A DNA stretch of 64,000 bases from [Phialemoniopsis] sp. UDSM-2020 (GCA_018873225.1 JAEILZ010000009.1:1541501-1605500), one strand, 5' to 3'. Positions 1-12,154 are shown, numbered from the stretch's first letter. Numbers and translations are program-made. The notes: generated by a model from the letters alone, not told the origin.

Positions 1-2278
1 GGCTAATAGCGCATGTTGCCGCTGCAGGTCGCTCAGCGCCGTGAGGAGGTCCTCGATCTGGCTGTGCAGGTACCTGCTGTCGGAGTTCTTGTTGTTGTTG
101 TTGCTCGAATTGGCCGCCACGGTCGGCTTGGAACCCCTGTCGTCCGAGGCCGACGAGTCGCGGGAAACGGTGGTAGCCTCTGTCGATGCGGAGCTCAGGA
201 TGCTGGCGGCGGAAGAGCTGGCTTCCATGGAATTGAGGGTCGAAGCCAGGCTTTGCTTGGAGGCGCTTCGTCGTAACATACTCAGCGGTCGTAAGGGCGC
301 GCTGAGGCCGGGGCTCAGGGTCGAGCTCGATGAGGGTGTGGATGATTTGGACAGGGTGGTGGTGGTGGTGGAGTTTGTGGAGGCGGCAGCGCTGCTAGTC
401 GACGAGGACCAGAGGCGGCCCAGAAATCGCGAGGCTGCTGTGGTAACGTCCGACGTGCGGGCCGCATTGGTGCTGGCGTTATTAGCGATCTGCGTTTCTC
501 GGTACCCCTGCTCTAGCGCTGCGAGTCGCGCTCTCGTCACGACGCTGCTCAATCCAACAAAGTCTTGGACGAATTCGTCAGCGTTGTAGTGGTAGCAATC
601 CCACAGGCCCCGGGACAGGAGAAGCTGCAGCACGTCTTCCATTTCGGTGCAAGCCAGTATGCGTCCCTGGTTCTTGTGCATGAGCGAGAGCGCCACCCGC
701 ATGATCGTCTCCGACGCGCCTTCGGCAAAGATGACATCGTAGATGCGAAACAGCATGGGTAGGGGGCATGTTACGGCGAAGAAGGACAAAAACCATTGTG
801 AAACATAGGCAGGCTCCACCTGTAAATCGTCCAAATGGGACGACAGAATGGGCAGATGTTGTCGCAAGAGCTCGCGGAATTGATAGATTCGCATGTGCAA
901 ACCTGAGAGCTCGGGCGTGTACGAGTTTCGTAGATCGTAATCTTCCATCAACCTGGCAGACAGAGAATCGGTTAGCTTCTCGATACAACATAGATACCAC
1001 ACCAAAGAGAAAAGAGAAAACTCACTTGACCAAGACGCAGAATGCCTGCTTGTCAGGCATGTGCATCAATAAAGGTCCGACCAAAAAGGCAAGTCCTTGG
1101 CAGTACCCAATCTTGGGTTCGTGTAGGCTGTAGCACTTGAGCACTCGCCCGAGCATGCGCTGGCCGTCACCCTCCGGGTCGCGGAACATATCCACTCCAG
1201 GAAAACTGCGGCCAAGGTCCTTGCCAATGATGCCTTCGTACGGACTGCTCTCGCCGCAAAATTTCTCGAATTGCTCTTCCAGTGCGGAGTCGCGGGACCC
1301 GGACATGCTCTGCCAGACCACGCCTCGCAACGGTGGGGGAATCCCCTTGCGGATCTTGTTCGACAGCAGCGTGGGTAGCCGAGCAGCTGTCTGCTGGTAA
1401 TCCTTGACGAGGGCCGCGTAGAATTCGAGGTCGGTCATCGGGGGTGGGGGAAGCATCGAGTACCGCAGAGCTGCTGGCGTCGGGCCGTGGACCATATCCC
1501 GCAGCTGCGCCATAGATGGCGGTCTCGGACGCTTTGTCGGCGACTGTTGCTGTAGTCTCTCGACTTCCCTGACCTTGATGCTCTTCGGATTCGTCGCCAA
1601 CTTGGCATTCTCCTGCTCGAGGCGGGCTAATAGCAGTGCAGTCTTGATCGGAAAACATGTTAGTGTTGCTGTAGTGGACGAAGATACTGCCTTCTCAGAC
1701 AATGGCTCACTTACGTTGTCTGTATCTTGTTCTTTGGACTCTGCATCCTCCGTCTTCTGCAGGCCTTCCCAGTCAACCTCCTCTGCATCCGAGATCGGTG
1801 AGACCTCGCCCTCATCCATTGGTGTCCGAGGTCCTTCGTCTGTGTCTTGGCCTAGCTCATCCTGCAGGCTTCGTCCATTCTCTGTCGTAGGCTTGCTCTC
1901 TTCCAAATTTGCCGAGTCACGCTCCTCAACTTTGTCCTCCTCTTCCTCTCCATCCCCGTCCACCACTTCTTTGCTTCGTCGGACCTCGCTCTGGGTCATC
2001 GTTCTCGTAGAGGCAGGTGACATGTTTGTGTCGAGTTTCAGGGCCGGCGGTTCCGAAAGTCGTACCGTCACCATGGAATCGTGGTCCTTTGTCCGTTCCT
2101 CCGCCTCCTTCACGGCGGCAACAGCAGCATTGGCGGGTGTCGTCGGCGTGGCAGAAGTGGAAGGCTCGGTCGAGCCGGAAGCCTTGGGGGTCATTGGCCG
2201 CGGCGGTGACGGTGGCGTTGTTGCTGTTGTGTATGTGGATTCATGTTTGGTGCCTGTTCCTTCCACGCCTGGCTCCAT
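1..2278 (-). CDS. GYP5: Gyp5/EVI5-type TBC-domain Rab GTPase-activating protein (3' end cut by window edge)
   Basis: Exons, in order of transcription: 2278-1715, 1642-1026, 952-<1. The protein starts with about 280 residues of acidic, Ser/Thr/Pro-rich sequence. A TBC domain then runs from about residue 286 (RKGIPPPLRG) to about 490. Both catalytic fingers are visible: the arginine finger in IGKDLGRSF and the glutamine finger in IGYCQG. After the domain comes a Ser/Thr-rich linker with an Asn run, then SQIEDLLTALSDLQRQHALL, probably the start of the C-terminal coiled coil seen in Gyp5/EVI5 proteins; the gene leaves the window there. TBC proteins stimulate GTP hydrolysis on Rab/Ypt GTPases; Gyp5 acts on Ypt1/Sec4-type Rabs in ER-Golgi and polarised secretion. 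The first intron (1643-1714) is 72 nt, in frame and free of stops, so its retention would add 24 residues. The subfamily name rests on domain order and is less certain than the TBC call. Confidence 0.85.
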
Positions 2279-4094
2279 TCCTCAAGGCCAGACCGTTTTC
2301 TCTGACGAGTGCAAATGCTCAGCTTCTGCGTTATCGGGGGGCGAAGCGTTGGAATGCGGCCCGCTCGAGAGCGTGGGGAAATGTCAACAGTAGCGGCAAA
2401 GCCCTCGAATATCCAAATAAAGCGACCGTTCCAAACAGATCGAATAGCTAGCCGAGCATTGCAAATCCAGACGAATCCTCGTTATTGTCCCTCGAATTTC
2501 CTCCTCGTGTGTACTACCAGTGACTCCTGGACAGTTCTGTGACCTCTCTCGTACTCGGTGGTGCGATAACGACAGGTAGAGCGGCCGACTAGCGATTGTC
2601 ACTTGGGGGATCGGCAACCACTGGCGTCAGGGAATGTCGAGACAGCTCGGAGCACAACAAGACGGTGTGTTTCTCTTGTCTGTTGTTGTCGGTTTCATTC
2701 AAGGGGGGCAAAGTCGACTGAAACGACAAAATGAGGAGGAATTGACCCGCTCGACTAAGTAGGCACCCCTGGTCAGAACAATGCTCTCACGAGAAAAAAG
2801 GTTGATATCTCGACAACAAAGCCTACCAGTTGACAATAAATCGTCACGTCAAAGAAGAAAAAATGTCGATCAGTTAGCACGAGGAGACGAAAAAGAAAAC
2901 AATGTCTATCATTCACCGCAATGACTAGTAAAGAGAACAACCCCTCTCATAGACATGGATAACAAGGGCGAGCATGGAAACCGACGGTCCAGCCAGGGGG
3001 TCGGTTTGCCGAAGGCCGATAATAATTCCCCAAGTTCATGCTGACAATGAGCCTACCTATTCCCTGCCTGCCTTCTGTGTTCTTCTTCGTTTCTTCTTCA
3101 CGAGCAGATGCTCGCTTGACAGGCCAGGGTTCCCAGCAGCCGCCTGTGGTTGGCTCATCACGCTCCCCCGGATGCGTCGTCCGTTAATTACTGCATCCCA
3201 TCACGCGCTGCCTCGACGACGGATGAGGTCTGGATTTGGGATGGTGCTCAGGGGTCGTGCTTGTTGGAGGGTTGGAGAAACGCTCCTTGTGGCGACTCAA
3301 GCTTGGCTCTCTACGCGCTGATAGGTCCCCCGAAAGACTGCATAAGCATGCACTTGAATTACCCAACCCACTCATTAATCCCATTAATTCGGGTGCTGCA
3401 GGGGACGAGAGGGGCGTCACTCTTTAGAGTTGCAGGGGATCTTCAAGCAACCTAACCCACAGACGCTCCTTTTACCGGCAACAAAACGTGACTTTGGTGG
3501 TGGTGGCAGTGGTGAATGACTTCTTTGTAGCAGATCAATCAGTCCAGAGTCTTACACTGCACGCTGGCTTCGGTAGCGATGGATCCCGTCCGTGAGAAAC
3601 ACGGCACAGCGGCCTCGCCCGCTGATGGGGACAAGCGCTAGCGTATCCATCGATCCTGGCTCCATCACGATACTCCGTCAGATTCACCTGCTGTTCAAGT
3701 AATGGCATCTCAGGTACCTAGTCTTTTACTGACGCACGTCTCATGGCTCCAGTACCAATATGCACAAAGTAGCTTCTTTCTCTATCCTACTTCTTTGCAA
3801 AGATATCTCATATAAATGATTCTCGCTCATTGCCCACCCGGAAGCGCGAGCTGGATGACCACTGGCCCAGTATAAATTTGGCTGAACGCCTGCCCTGAAA
3901 TCAATCGCCTGAGCATCCCAAAGAATATTCAACGCCCAAAAAATGCTGCTAGATCCCTCGAAACGGTATTGACTGGGTATTTCAATCCACCAGGCCTCTG
4001 GTATCAACGTGATTTTTTGTAGTGGTGGTCCGAAACATGTACGTTCTCGAACCCGAGACCATATCGTACAGACATGAAAGTCGCAAGGAGGTCG
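2279..4094. other. Intergenic: GYP5-like promoter/leader and 3' flank of the SNH gene
   Basis: No defensible ORF. It separates two genes transcribed leftward, so it should hold the leader and promoter of the TBC gene and the 3' UTR of the SNH gene. The purine-rich stretch at about 2780-2950 reads as pyrimidine-rich on the minus strand, as fungal leaders often do. Confidence 0.5.
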
Positions 4095-5814
4095 TTACGT
4101 AGCAACGGCCGCGGGTTGGCTAGGCGCAGCCGTAGTTGTCTGCGGTGCCTTTTGCCCTCCTGCCGAAGGGCTGGCCTGGTTGCCCGCTGCCTTCTGAGCA
4201 CCACCGGTTCCTTGGGCCGGTATGGGGAACGCAGGTTCCTTCTTGGGGTCAACGTCAGGATATAGAGCCTGGAGCTTCTTATATAAAGTCCCCAGGTATT
4301 TGATTCTCTCGTCACGATCCACATTTGGATCCGGCTTCGAATCGCCCGACTCGGGTGCGGGGAGCTGATTCTTCATCTTGATGGAAAGATTGAGCGGCGG
4401 TGGTGTCAAATACGCAGGCCCTTTGGGCACGGGTACGGAGCCCTTGCGATCCGCAAGACTGGCGAGGTATGAGAGGTTGAATTGTAGCCGCCTCATGCAT
4501 CTGATACAAGGTTTGTTAAACTAGCTCATCGGACCAAGTGCGAAAGAGGAAGTACTTACTGCACATAGTCCTGCTGGACAGTCTTCTCTTCGTCCGATGG
4601 CTTCTTGGCCTGTTCTGGTGTGGTACCTTCGGATGGATTTGCTGCTGCGTGCTCCTTCTTCAACTCCTGTTGTGTAGCTTGCAATTGTATCGACTCGTAC
4701 AAAAGCTCTTGGTTGATCTCCAAAATCACACCAAACACCTCCTTCTCCTTCGACTCACTTCCAGGACTGAGGGGAGTCGCCGTAGACGAGGCGCCATTGA
4801 CGGCAGGCCCAGGTCCAGGTCCATTGGAAGGAAAAGTTGGCGTCTGAGGTGTAGATACATTGGGGTTGGGTTGGGGAGCACTGGCAGGAGTTTGATTCTG
4901 CGGGGTGCCTTGGGAGTTCTGAGGTGTAGGAAACTGCTGAGGCTGGGGCATGGCATTGTTAGGCGTGCCTTGGTTACCACTGAACTGTCTTTGGGGTGTC
5001 GAGACATTCATATTGCCGGCATTTTGTTGCGACGCGTGCATGCGCTGCTGCATCATTTGTTGCTGCTGCTGGGGCGTCATAGCAGCGGGGTTCATCCCGT
5101 AACCAGGCATGGCATTTGCCATCATGTTGAAGTTGGGCGGCATTTGCGGTTGTCCGGCGCCGGACACGGGCACGCCCGCTCCGTAGGGAGAGCCAGCATA
5201 TGGTGTTTGATATGACACTGGTGAAGCGGAAGTTAGTGTCTCTCCTCTCCATCAGACAGACGGTCAGTGACAAGCAACGGGGACCTGCAGCTTGTTTGCT
5301 TCCCGGAGACGTGCGTGGATGGGGCTAGTCCATAGACGCACGAGTCCGTCCTGGTGTCTACCGTGACAAGCAAGCCCTCCCTTCCTACGCTCTTTCAGAT
5401 GGAAGGCAGAGAGCAAGACGGGGGCGAGATGAAGGACAGAGCTACACTCGTGCGTGGTAGGACCGTGGCTCGTCGAAACACGGGTAATGACTTGAGCGGA
5501 GCAAGCCCAGGGCAAGAGCGAGGAAAAGACGAGAGGAACTGGAGTGATAGCAACTTACTTTGACCATTGGCACCCATGTGTGGCATGGCGTTTTGCGGCA
5601 TACCTCCAGGTACAGCACCGGGCATCATGTTAGGACCACCAGGAAAGGGACCTTGGGCGCCCATTGGGAACTGCTGTGGGTTGTACATCATCTGCTGCGG
5701 CTGGTTTGGCATAGGACCGGGCTGCATATGAGGATTTTGTGGAGGTGGGGCAGCGCCGCCATTGAAACCTGGCCCCGGGGCAGCATTGGCAAAGCCATAA
5801 GGAGCCGAGTACAT
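4095..5814 (-). CDS. SS18/SNH-domain, Gln/Pro-rich transcriptional coactivator (SWI/SNF-type subunit candidate)
   Basis: Exons: 5814-5559, 5217-4560, 4500-4095; 439 residues. The first 280 residues are rich in Gln, Met, Pro, Gly and Asn (for example TPQQQQQMMQQRM), typical of coactivators. The ordered part follows: ILEINQELLYESIQLQ, then after a charged insert QQDYVQCMRRLQFNLSYLAS and LADRK. This spacing (a helix ending in Gln, then tyrosine, hydrophobic N-L-Y/S-Y-LA, then A-D) matches the SNH domain of metazoan SS18 and plant GIF proteins, which docks on BRG1/Snf2-type ATPases. The C-terminal part has a charged segment around IKYLGTLYKKLQALYPDVDP and an Ala/Gln/Thr-rich tail. The first intron is long (341 nt) and splits a Met codon A|TG; the second is 59 nt and gives ..YVQ|CMRR... 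Family assignment is from motif spacing; SWI/SNF membership is inferred. Confidence 0.75.
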
Positions 5815-7952
5815 GGCTTATGATAGGCCGGGAGCCGAGAAGAGTGATCGACCGATCAGAAGCAGAGGACGAGCTGCGTGGAAGCTCAAACAGGTCGAAT
5901 GTACGGTAGGTACCTCAGATACTGCGGCTGCCGATGTGGGGTAGGTGTATGACCATCAATCTCAGGGGTGGAAGTCGTGATAGGTGAAGGAAGAGGGTGG
6001 AGTGGAGGGGACCCTTGGTACTACTTGGGAACGGACGACTGGGGGGATGGGAAACCAGGGTGCCGAGTACGAAAGAGCACGATAAGCACCGCCGGTTAGG
6101 TGATGGCGAGAGTGAGGTACAGGGTGCGCGTGCGTGTGTAGGTAGTGCAGGCAGACCAGAGGTCAAGAAGCGGAGACCCGTTGACGAAGGAACCCACCAA
6201 GCCTGCTGGCGTCAGGTATCGTGTCTTTTGGCGAGACAAGGATGCGGCCCGGGCGGCAGAGCAAGCGAATGCCGTCAAGGGAGCAACCTGTATGCACACA
6301 CGCGAGAAGAGAGAGAGGTTTTGTCAACACCAGGGGTGTGTGGGATGGGCTAGGGGAGGCAGGTGCCCAAATGGAACAAGGTGCTCGGCTCGTGTGGAAC
6401 AGAGATCCTCGGGATCAACCTTGAGCGTCTTTGCGCGGCTTCTCTGTGAGAGGCGGCGCGCGGTGCAAATAAGACCGGGAGGAAATAGCTATACCAGGAA
6501 ACTTGGCACCGGTCGAGTGGCGGCTGTGCCGGCTCCTCTTGCAAAGCGACGGGTGGTGCGAAATAGACGCGACAGGAGGGATGAGGTGATGCGTGGTGAC
6601 TCGTGGAGTGACCGCCGTGGGAAGCCGCACAACACACACGAAGCCGGGGACGGGGTCCGGGTTCAGGACAGTCACAGTCAGGACGGGACTGGATCTGGAT
6701 GGGCCACACACGCGTGGGCAATCAAGACAGAGATTGGCGCGCACACCCAGGGCGAGCGACAGAGAGAGAGGTAGAAAGAGGGAATTGGGAAAGACAGGCC
6801 ACGACAGGCCCGGCAGAAAGAGCGGGGAACCAGCGATGTACGAAGTATGTAATCGCTCAGAAATGACAAGCAGAGGACAGCAAATCGGTGTACGGACGGG
6901 CCTCCACTTGCTGCTGTCAAGCTTGCGTGCCGGCAGTGTGTCAGGTCGGATAGGGTTGGGTTGGGTTGAATCGAGAGGTGTGTGTGAGTGCGTGTGTGCA
7001 GGTACGGAGTAGGTAGGTTTGTCAAGAAACCAGACCACAGCTTTTCTCAGCCTGGCTGGACTGGCTGGACTGGCTGGACTGGCTGGCTTGAATCAAAATC
7101 CTCCGGGGCGAAAAACTTGGTCAATTTTTTGCAGAGCCGAAGTGGGAAAAGTGGGCGAGCGCATTTGAGTCCGGAGGCTAATCAGCCAGCCTGGCACCAG
7201 CCCGCTTTTTTCCCTCTTCCTCTTTGCCAGGGTGTGGAGCCTCCAGTGCCTCCCATGCTTGGGTCCAAGAATGAGATGCAATGGCGCGCAAGCCAAGAGA
7301 CAAGGGTAGCTCCAATGCTAGCACATAGCAGCCATGCAATCCAAGGATGGACCCTCCCTTTCTTCCCCTAGCTCACCCTGGTGGTTGGGGCCATCTGCAC
7401 GTCAATCGCCATTCATCCATAGCGCGGCGCACATGGAAAAGACCCTTTGGAAGACGTCCCTCGAAGACCAAGTCTCTACCTGGGTAAGTACTGACGATGC
7501 TTCTTTATCGCCAGGTGGAGAGAAGACCAGAGGTACTCGTGGCGAATGCTTCTCCCGGGGGCAATTGACTCCATACGACTGGATATTCTATTGCTGTAAC
7601 CGGGCACCGCAAGCGACGATGCATCCCACCAGCCCATGCACTAGACGAGAGACATGCAACTTAAGGACGGCAACGGTCAGATCTCACAGACCGCAATTAT
7701 CTACCTGCAACTGTCCCTCGCACCGCTGCTTCTGCTTGCATGCCCAACGTCTTTCAGGCTTCTAATTCGCCCTTGTCCATACCACACAGTCTGCAGGGAT
7801 CGATACTGAAAGCATGCTTTCTGCACTTGTATCCCAACGTCAAGGTTGCATGCACAGCTAGCTTGCACAAGTAATTCTTTGTCAATTAGATTTATGATTA
7901 TGATGTACCATCGAAGGTTCTTCTTTGAGGCACGGCAGTCCGTGCAACAATC
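5815..7952. other. Intergenic: SNH-gene promoter, 3' flank of the GDSL gene
   Basis: About 2.1 kb with no supported gene. Purine-rich on the plus strand at 5990-6600 (pyrimidine-rich on the minus strand), consistent with a leader for the leftward SNH gene. It contains a short 9-bp tandem repeat at 7054-7086. Open frames here have no recognisable protein character. Confidence 0.5.
7054..7086. repeat. Minisatellite, 9-bp unit ggctggact, about 3.7 copies
   Basis: Three exact copies of ggctggact at 7054-7062, 7063-7071 and 7072-7080, then a partial copy ggctgg. It lies between genes, and no function is visible. Confidence 0.9.
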
Positions 7953-9197
7953 TCACTTCGAACCCTTTCGTCTGTAGGTGGTACCATATGTCGAGTTGCC
8001 TGCCACAACATCGATGAAATGTTTCGCGATGATGCTGTCTACGAGCCCATCCGAATTAGAAAATGCTAGATCTCACAGGCTGTAATAAAGCGAGACTCAC
8101 CTGTCTTTTCGGAAGGATGCAGCTCATCAAACCTAGAGCAGCCGACTTATCAGCGAATAAACTCCCTCAAGAAGGAGAAACGATGAGACCATAACGAACT
8201 CACCACAAGAAACTAGAAGCCGGGTTCGTCGAGTCAACACAGTTGGAATTATTGGTCGGCTCGCAAGCGTGGAAGAATCCAGTTGCATCAGCAGGCTCGT
8301 CAAGGAAGGCTCCGGGATCGGCACGGATGTCAGAGAACAGACGATGCACATCGAATATGCTGAAAGTCGCTCCAGGCCATCTCTTGTTTACGACCAAATT
8401 GAAAGGGGCGCCGTAGTCAAACATTGTGTTGACGTTCGTCGTGTACTCCATAATCTTGTGCTCGTACTCTGTCTGATTATAGAGCGTCTTGTTTTGCCAG
8501 TACTGGTTGTCCCCGGCGCCTCCATTGGTTTGCGATGCATACTCTGGCGCAAGTTGTAGAGGTGCCTCATTAAGAAGGACGAATCGTCGACCGCCGGTCT
8601 CGTAGATGCTGTCAAAGACTTGCCTAGAAAATCAATCAGTACCGATCATCCAGAATGGCCTCGCAGCGGTCATCAGTCGTACCAGACACAGTCAACAAAC
8701 GTCGTGATGTTCGTTTCTGGCGCCTGAGAGTCGCTCAGGAACCCCGTATAACCCAGGTCATTGGTTCCAATCCACAAAGCATAGACGGTATTCTTGGCCG
8801 TGCGGTCCGCATATAATGTCTCGAAGCCCACATCTGCTTTGAACGAGGGGATCTCGTCGTCCATGACCGAAGGAAAGGGGTTATCAATGGCGGAAAAGTA
8901 CCTCGAGATGATCTCATTCGAGCAAGTCGCGCCGCTGATGGCATAGTCGTAGTATTTGGCACCAGTCTGCTCCGCGACAAAGTCTCCCCAAGCTAGGCCT
9001 CCGCTGGCAGTCTTGTTTGAGACTGTTGGCAAGACACCAGGTGGCGGAGCGTTTCCTTGGTTGTTGATATAATATCCCAGTCGTCCATTGTCCGTGTAGC
9101 TGTCGCCAAAAACAACAAGATTGCTGAATGTGCCCTTCGCAACGCACGACGATGCAGCAACCGCTACAAGATAAATGGCCAAGCCCAAGGTGTACAT
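7953..9197 (-). CDS. Secreted GDSL (SGNH) esterase, carbohydrate-esterase family 16-like
   Basis: Exons: 9197-8683, 8623-8204, 8132-8101, 8038-7953; 350 residues. A hydrophobic signal peptide (MYTLGLAIYLVAVAASSCVA) precedes block I, FGDSYTDNG, with nucleophile Ser33. Block III is GTNDLG, and the C-terminal catalytic Asp-His pair lies in DELHPSEKT (Asp314, His317) at the junction of exons 2, 3 and 4. Spacing and length fit CE16-like acetylesterases, which release acetyl groups from plant-wall oligosaccharides outside the cell. An in-frame Met lies 12 codons upstream (9233), but starting at 9197 gives a cleaner signal peptide. All introns have GT...AG ends and the reading frame closes exactly. 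A TATA-like AT stretch lies near 9365 (minus strand). The exact substrate cannot be told from sequence. Confidence 0.88.
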
Positions 9198-10296
9198 CTT
9201 GTCAATTGGTGACCTGAGAATCAAGGGTCTCACAGACGTTCTCTACCCGCAAGACGCGAAGATCGAGGCAGGATCGACGAGCAGTTCTCGACGACGAGCA
9301 GGACGGACAGCCACAACACATCAACGAACATCGATCCAGGGGAAGGATTAGCGAGGGCTGCATCATAAATAAAAGTCAGGAACGGACGAGCTTTGGGTGC
9401 TCGACCCGTTTACCCGGGAAAGGCACGATCAGTGCACACAGAGGCTTGTATATTGCAACCATAATGATCGACTAATGCAGAACGAAGTCCGGACGCTCAC
9501 GCTAACATCCGGATCCGATCGAAACAAGCGATGCCATTGACGGATAGGAAAGCTCCGACGGATACACTGGTCTTGACCAACGAGGCGTTCTAGAAAGTGA
9601 CAAATGCCTGATCACCGCAGGGAAGGCTTATCTCGTACTGACGAAGACAGGCCAGGAGGCGACGAGGTTTTAGAACTCGATGCTTAGCATCGAGGATTGA
9701 GCCAATCGATGACCATCATACTGTGTCATCGTCATCCCAATCGCGGTGCACCCCTGCATGCACAGTTCATGCGGGGAATGGAACGAAACTACACCAAGAG
9801 GTCTGAACCCTCCAGGGCTGAAGGATGTACTTGGCAAGGTGACTTGGCTACCCAGGTGAGTACGGGAGCAAGCGGTGCAAGGTGCTACACTGGCGCACCG
9901 TTCCACTGCACAAATAGCCTGAATGCACTCGCAAGAGACTCTAACCCCAGATCAGCAATGGGGGAAGAATTAAGCTCAGGTAGCATGACATCGGTTAGAG
10001 CTGGCTTGGAGACCCAGAAAATCGAATGTAAGAATGCCGTTGAGAATGAATTGTCGACATAAGACGAACGAACTCTTGCTCTCTTTCAAGAATAATTCAA
10101 TAAAGTGAAGCTGGAATTGCAGTGTGATGTTGTGAGTTGAGGTGGTCGAGACCCCACTAAGCCTTTCGCGGCCTGAGCCAATTCGCCAATGGCTGGTCGA
10201 TGACTCTTTCCTCCTGTCAAGCGCTGTTAGTCGCCCGGGCTCCGGCGTCGGGGACGGCGTAGGTTTTTGACTAGCTCCATCTTATTCGAACCTCAA

Positions 10297-10303
10297 TGAG
10301 TCA
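10297..10303. promoter_or_regulatory. Gcn4/CPC-1 (general amino-acid control) site TGAGTCA
   Basis: A perfect 7-bp TGA(G/C)TCA element, 55 bp upstream of a TATAAAA box and about 140 bp upstream of the start codon of a histidine biosynthesis gene. bZIP factors Gcn4 (yeast) and CPC-1 (Neurospora) bind this sequence to induce amino-acid genes under starvation. A 7-mer of this kind occurs by chance about every 8 kb, so the position is what supports it. Confidence 0.6.
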
Positions 10304-10351
10304 AAATTTCGGTCAATGAAATGAGAGATTGTGAACGGGATTTTGTGAACG

Positions 10352-10358
10352 TATAAAA
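10352..10358 (+). promoter_or_regulatory. TATA box (TATAAAA) of HIS5
   Basis: TATAAAA lies about 84 bp upstream of the ATG at 10442 and just downstream of the TGAGTCA site, a normal arrangement for an inducible fungal promoter. Confidence 0.6.
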
Positions 10359-10441
10359 GGAGACTTCCGCTGTCATTCATCACGACGGTTTCTTTCTGTA
10401 AAACTCAATTCGTCAACAGTCAATCGCCTAGTCTGCCCAGA

Positions 10442-11756
10442 ATGTCGCCCTTTAACCTCCAAACGTGTGCCCGGCCCAATATATTAAGCCTGGAGCCGTA
10501 TCGCTGTGCTCGAGAGTGAGTCCTTCTTAACACATCTCGTCAACCAGACGCTACTCATACTTACAAACGTCCGCTGCAGTGATTACAAAGATGACGGTAC
10601 CAATATCCTGCTGGATGCCAATGAGAACGCTTATGGCCCGGCCGTCACCAGCGACGCCGCCAAGAGCGGCGCCGAAGTAGACCTTCTCGGCCTCCACCGG
10701 TACCCGGACCCCCACCAGCACGAGTTGAAGCAGCTCTTCTGCGAGCTGCGCAACACGCGCGTCCACACGCAAAAGACCCTGACGCCGGACAACCTCTTCG
10801 TCGGCGTCGGCAGCGACGAGGCCATCGACGCCCTGATCCGCTGCTTCTGCATCCCCGGCCGGGACCGCATCCTGGTCTGCCCCCCGACGTACGGCATGTA
10901 CTCGGTCTCGGCCCAAGTCAACGACGTCGGCCTCGTCAAGGTCCCGCTCCTGCCGGCCCCGAGCTTCGCGCTCGACGTGCAGGGCATCACGGACGCCCTG
11001 TCCCGCGAGAAGGACGTCAAGCTGGCCTACCTCTGCTCGCCCGGCAACCCGACGGGCTCCCTGCTCGCCAAGGCCGACATCCAAAGGATCCTGGAGCACC
11101 CGACGTGGAACGGCGTCGTCATCGTCGACGAGGCGTACATCGACTTTGCGCCCGATGGCTCCTCCCTCGCCGAGTGGGTCAACGAGTGGCCCAACCTCGT
11201 CGTCATGCAGACCATGTCCAAGGCCTTTGGCATGGCCGGCATCCGCCTCGGCGCCGCCTTCACGACGCCCGAGATCGCCGCCCTCCTCAACGCCATGAAG
11301 GCGCCCTACAACATCCCCAACCCGACGAGCGAGCTCGCGCGCCTCGCCGTCTCCGGCAAGGGGCTCGAGCAGATGCGCCGCAACATGGCGGGCATCGTCG
11401 AGCAGCGCGACCGCATGGTCGCCGAGCTGCCCAAGATCCCCGGCGTGGGGCGGCTCATGGGTGGCACGGCCAGCAATTTCCTGCTGTACGAGATGGTCAA
11501 TGCCCAGGGCGAGCCGGATAACGTCACGGCCCTGGCCGTGTACGAGAGGCTAGCGGAGAACAGGGGTGTCGTTGTGCGTTTCCGAGGCAAGGAGCACGGA
11601 TGTTTGGCATGCCTGCGGATAACTGTCGGTACGGAGGAGGAAGTGACGAGGTTTTTGGCGGCCCTCAAGGAGGTGCTCGCTGAGGTACGTGGGAACAGCT
11701 CCGTGCCTAAGGATGAGGCGAGGAGAGAGGACGCGGCGAACGGCGTCATTGCATAG
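10442..11756 (+). CDS. HIS5: Histidinol-phosphate aminotransferase
   Basis: Exons: 10442-10515 and 10580-11756; 416 residues. It catalyses the PLP-dependent transamination of imidazole-acetol phosphate to L-histidinol phosphate, in the cytosolic histidine pathway. Visible features are the class I/II aminotransferase N-terminus (LLDANENAYGP), the cofactor region GVGSDEAIDAL, CPPTYGMYS, and VIVDEAYIDF with the PLP-contacting Asp. The Schiff-base lysine is in SKAFGMAGIRLG (Lys239). The C-terminal arginine-containing RITVGTEEE is also present. The start at 10442 puts MSPFNLQTCARPNILSLEPYRCAR before the 64-nt intron and joins to DDYKDDGTNILL in frame. The body is more GC-rich and C-ending in codon use than its flanks, as in highly expressed fungal genes. 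Length matches the family. Confidence 0.95.
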
Positions 11757-12154
11757 ACGGGATTAGATCAAAATAGAAAGGGCAAAAGCTTTACGATCGG
11801 AGCATTCGGATCATTTTCGACATACACACGTCTTTCGAACTGAATTACTTGTGTTTCGTGAACGATAATGAATATAAAAGAACTTCATTGCGAGTCTATT
11901 TGTCATAGGTCAACCCATGTTGTCCAGCCCAATGCCCGTGATTTGTACCGTCTATGCTTATGTTCAGAAACTGCCCTTCCAAGGCAAAAGATGTACCCTA
12001 CGAACCATGTCCGAGACCCGGAAGAAATCCGCCAAGTGCTCTAGCACCCTCTTTTGACGCCAGTTGTATGCTATTTGAGAATATCGAAAACAATAAAAGA
12101 TGGTGAAAAAGGAACTGTCCGCGTGTTTATCGCAGCCCAATGGCCACATCATAA
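11757..12154. other. Convergent 3' region between HIS5 and the GH76 gene
   Basis: About 400 bp, AT-richer than the flanking genes, between two stop codons. It should hold both 3' UTRs. No other feature is seen. Confidence 0.6.

Larger units (their letters stand above)
9198..10441. other. Divergent promoter region between the esterase and HIS5
   Basis: 1.2 kb between two diverging genes, with no supported gene. It holds a Gcn4/CPC-1-type site and a TATA box on the HIS5 side, given as separate entries. Confidence 0.6.

Noticed and set aside
6145..6774. 209-codon open frame upstream of the SNH gene
   Set aside because: Arg/Gly-rich frame over a purine-rich leader; no protein character.
9198..9233. 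Upstream Met of the GDSL esterase (12 extra codons)
   Set aside because: It puts a charged, proline-containing stretch before the signal peptide; the Met at 9197 gives a standard secretion signal.
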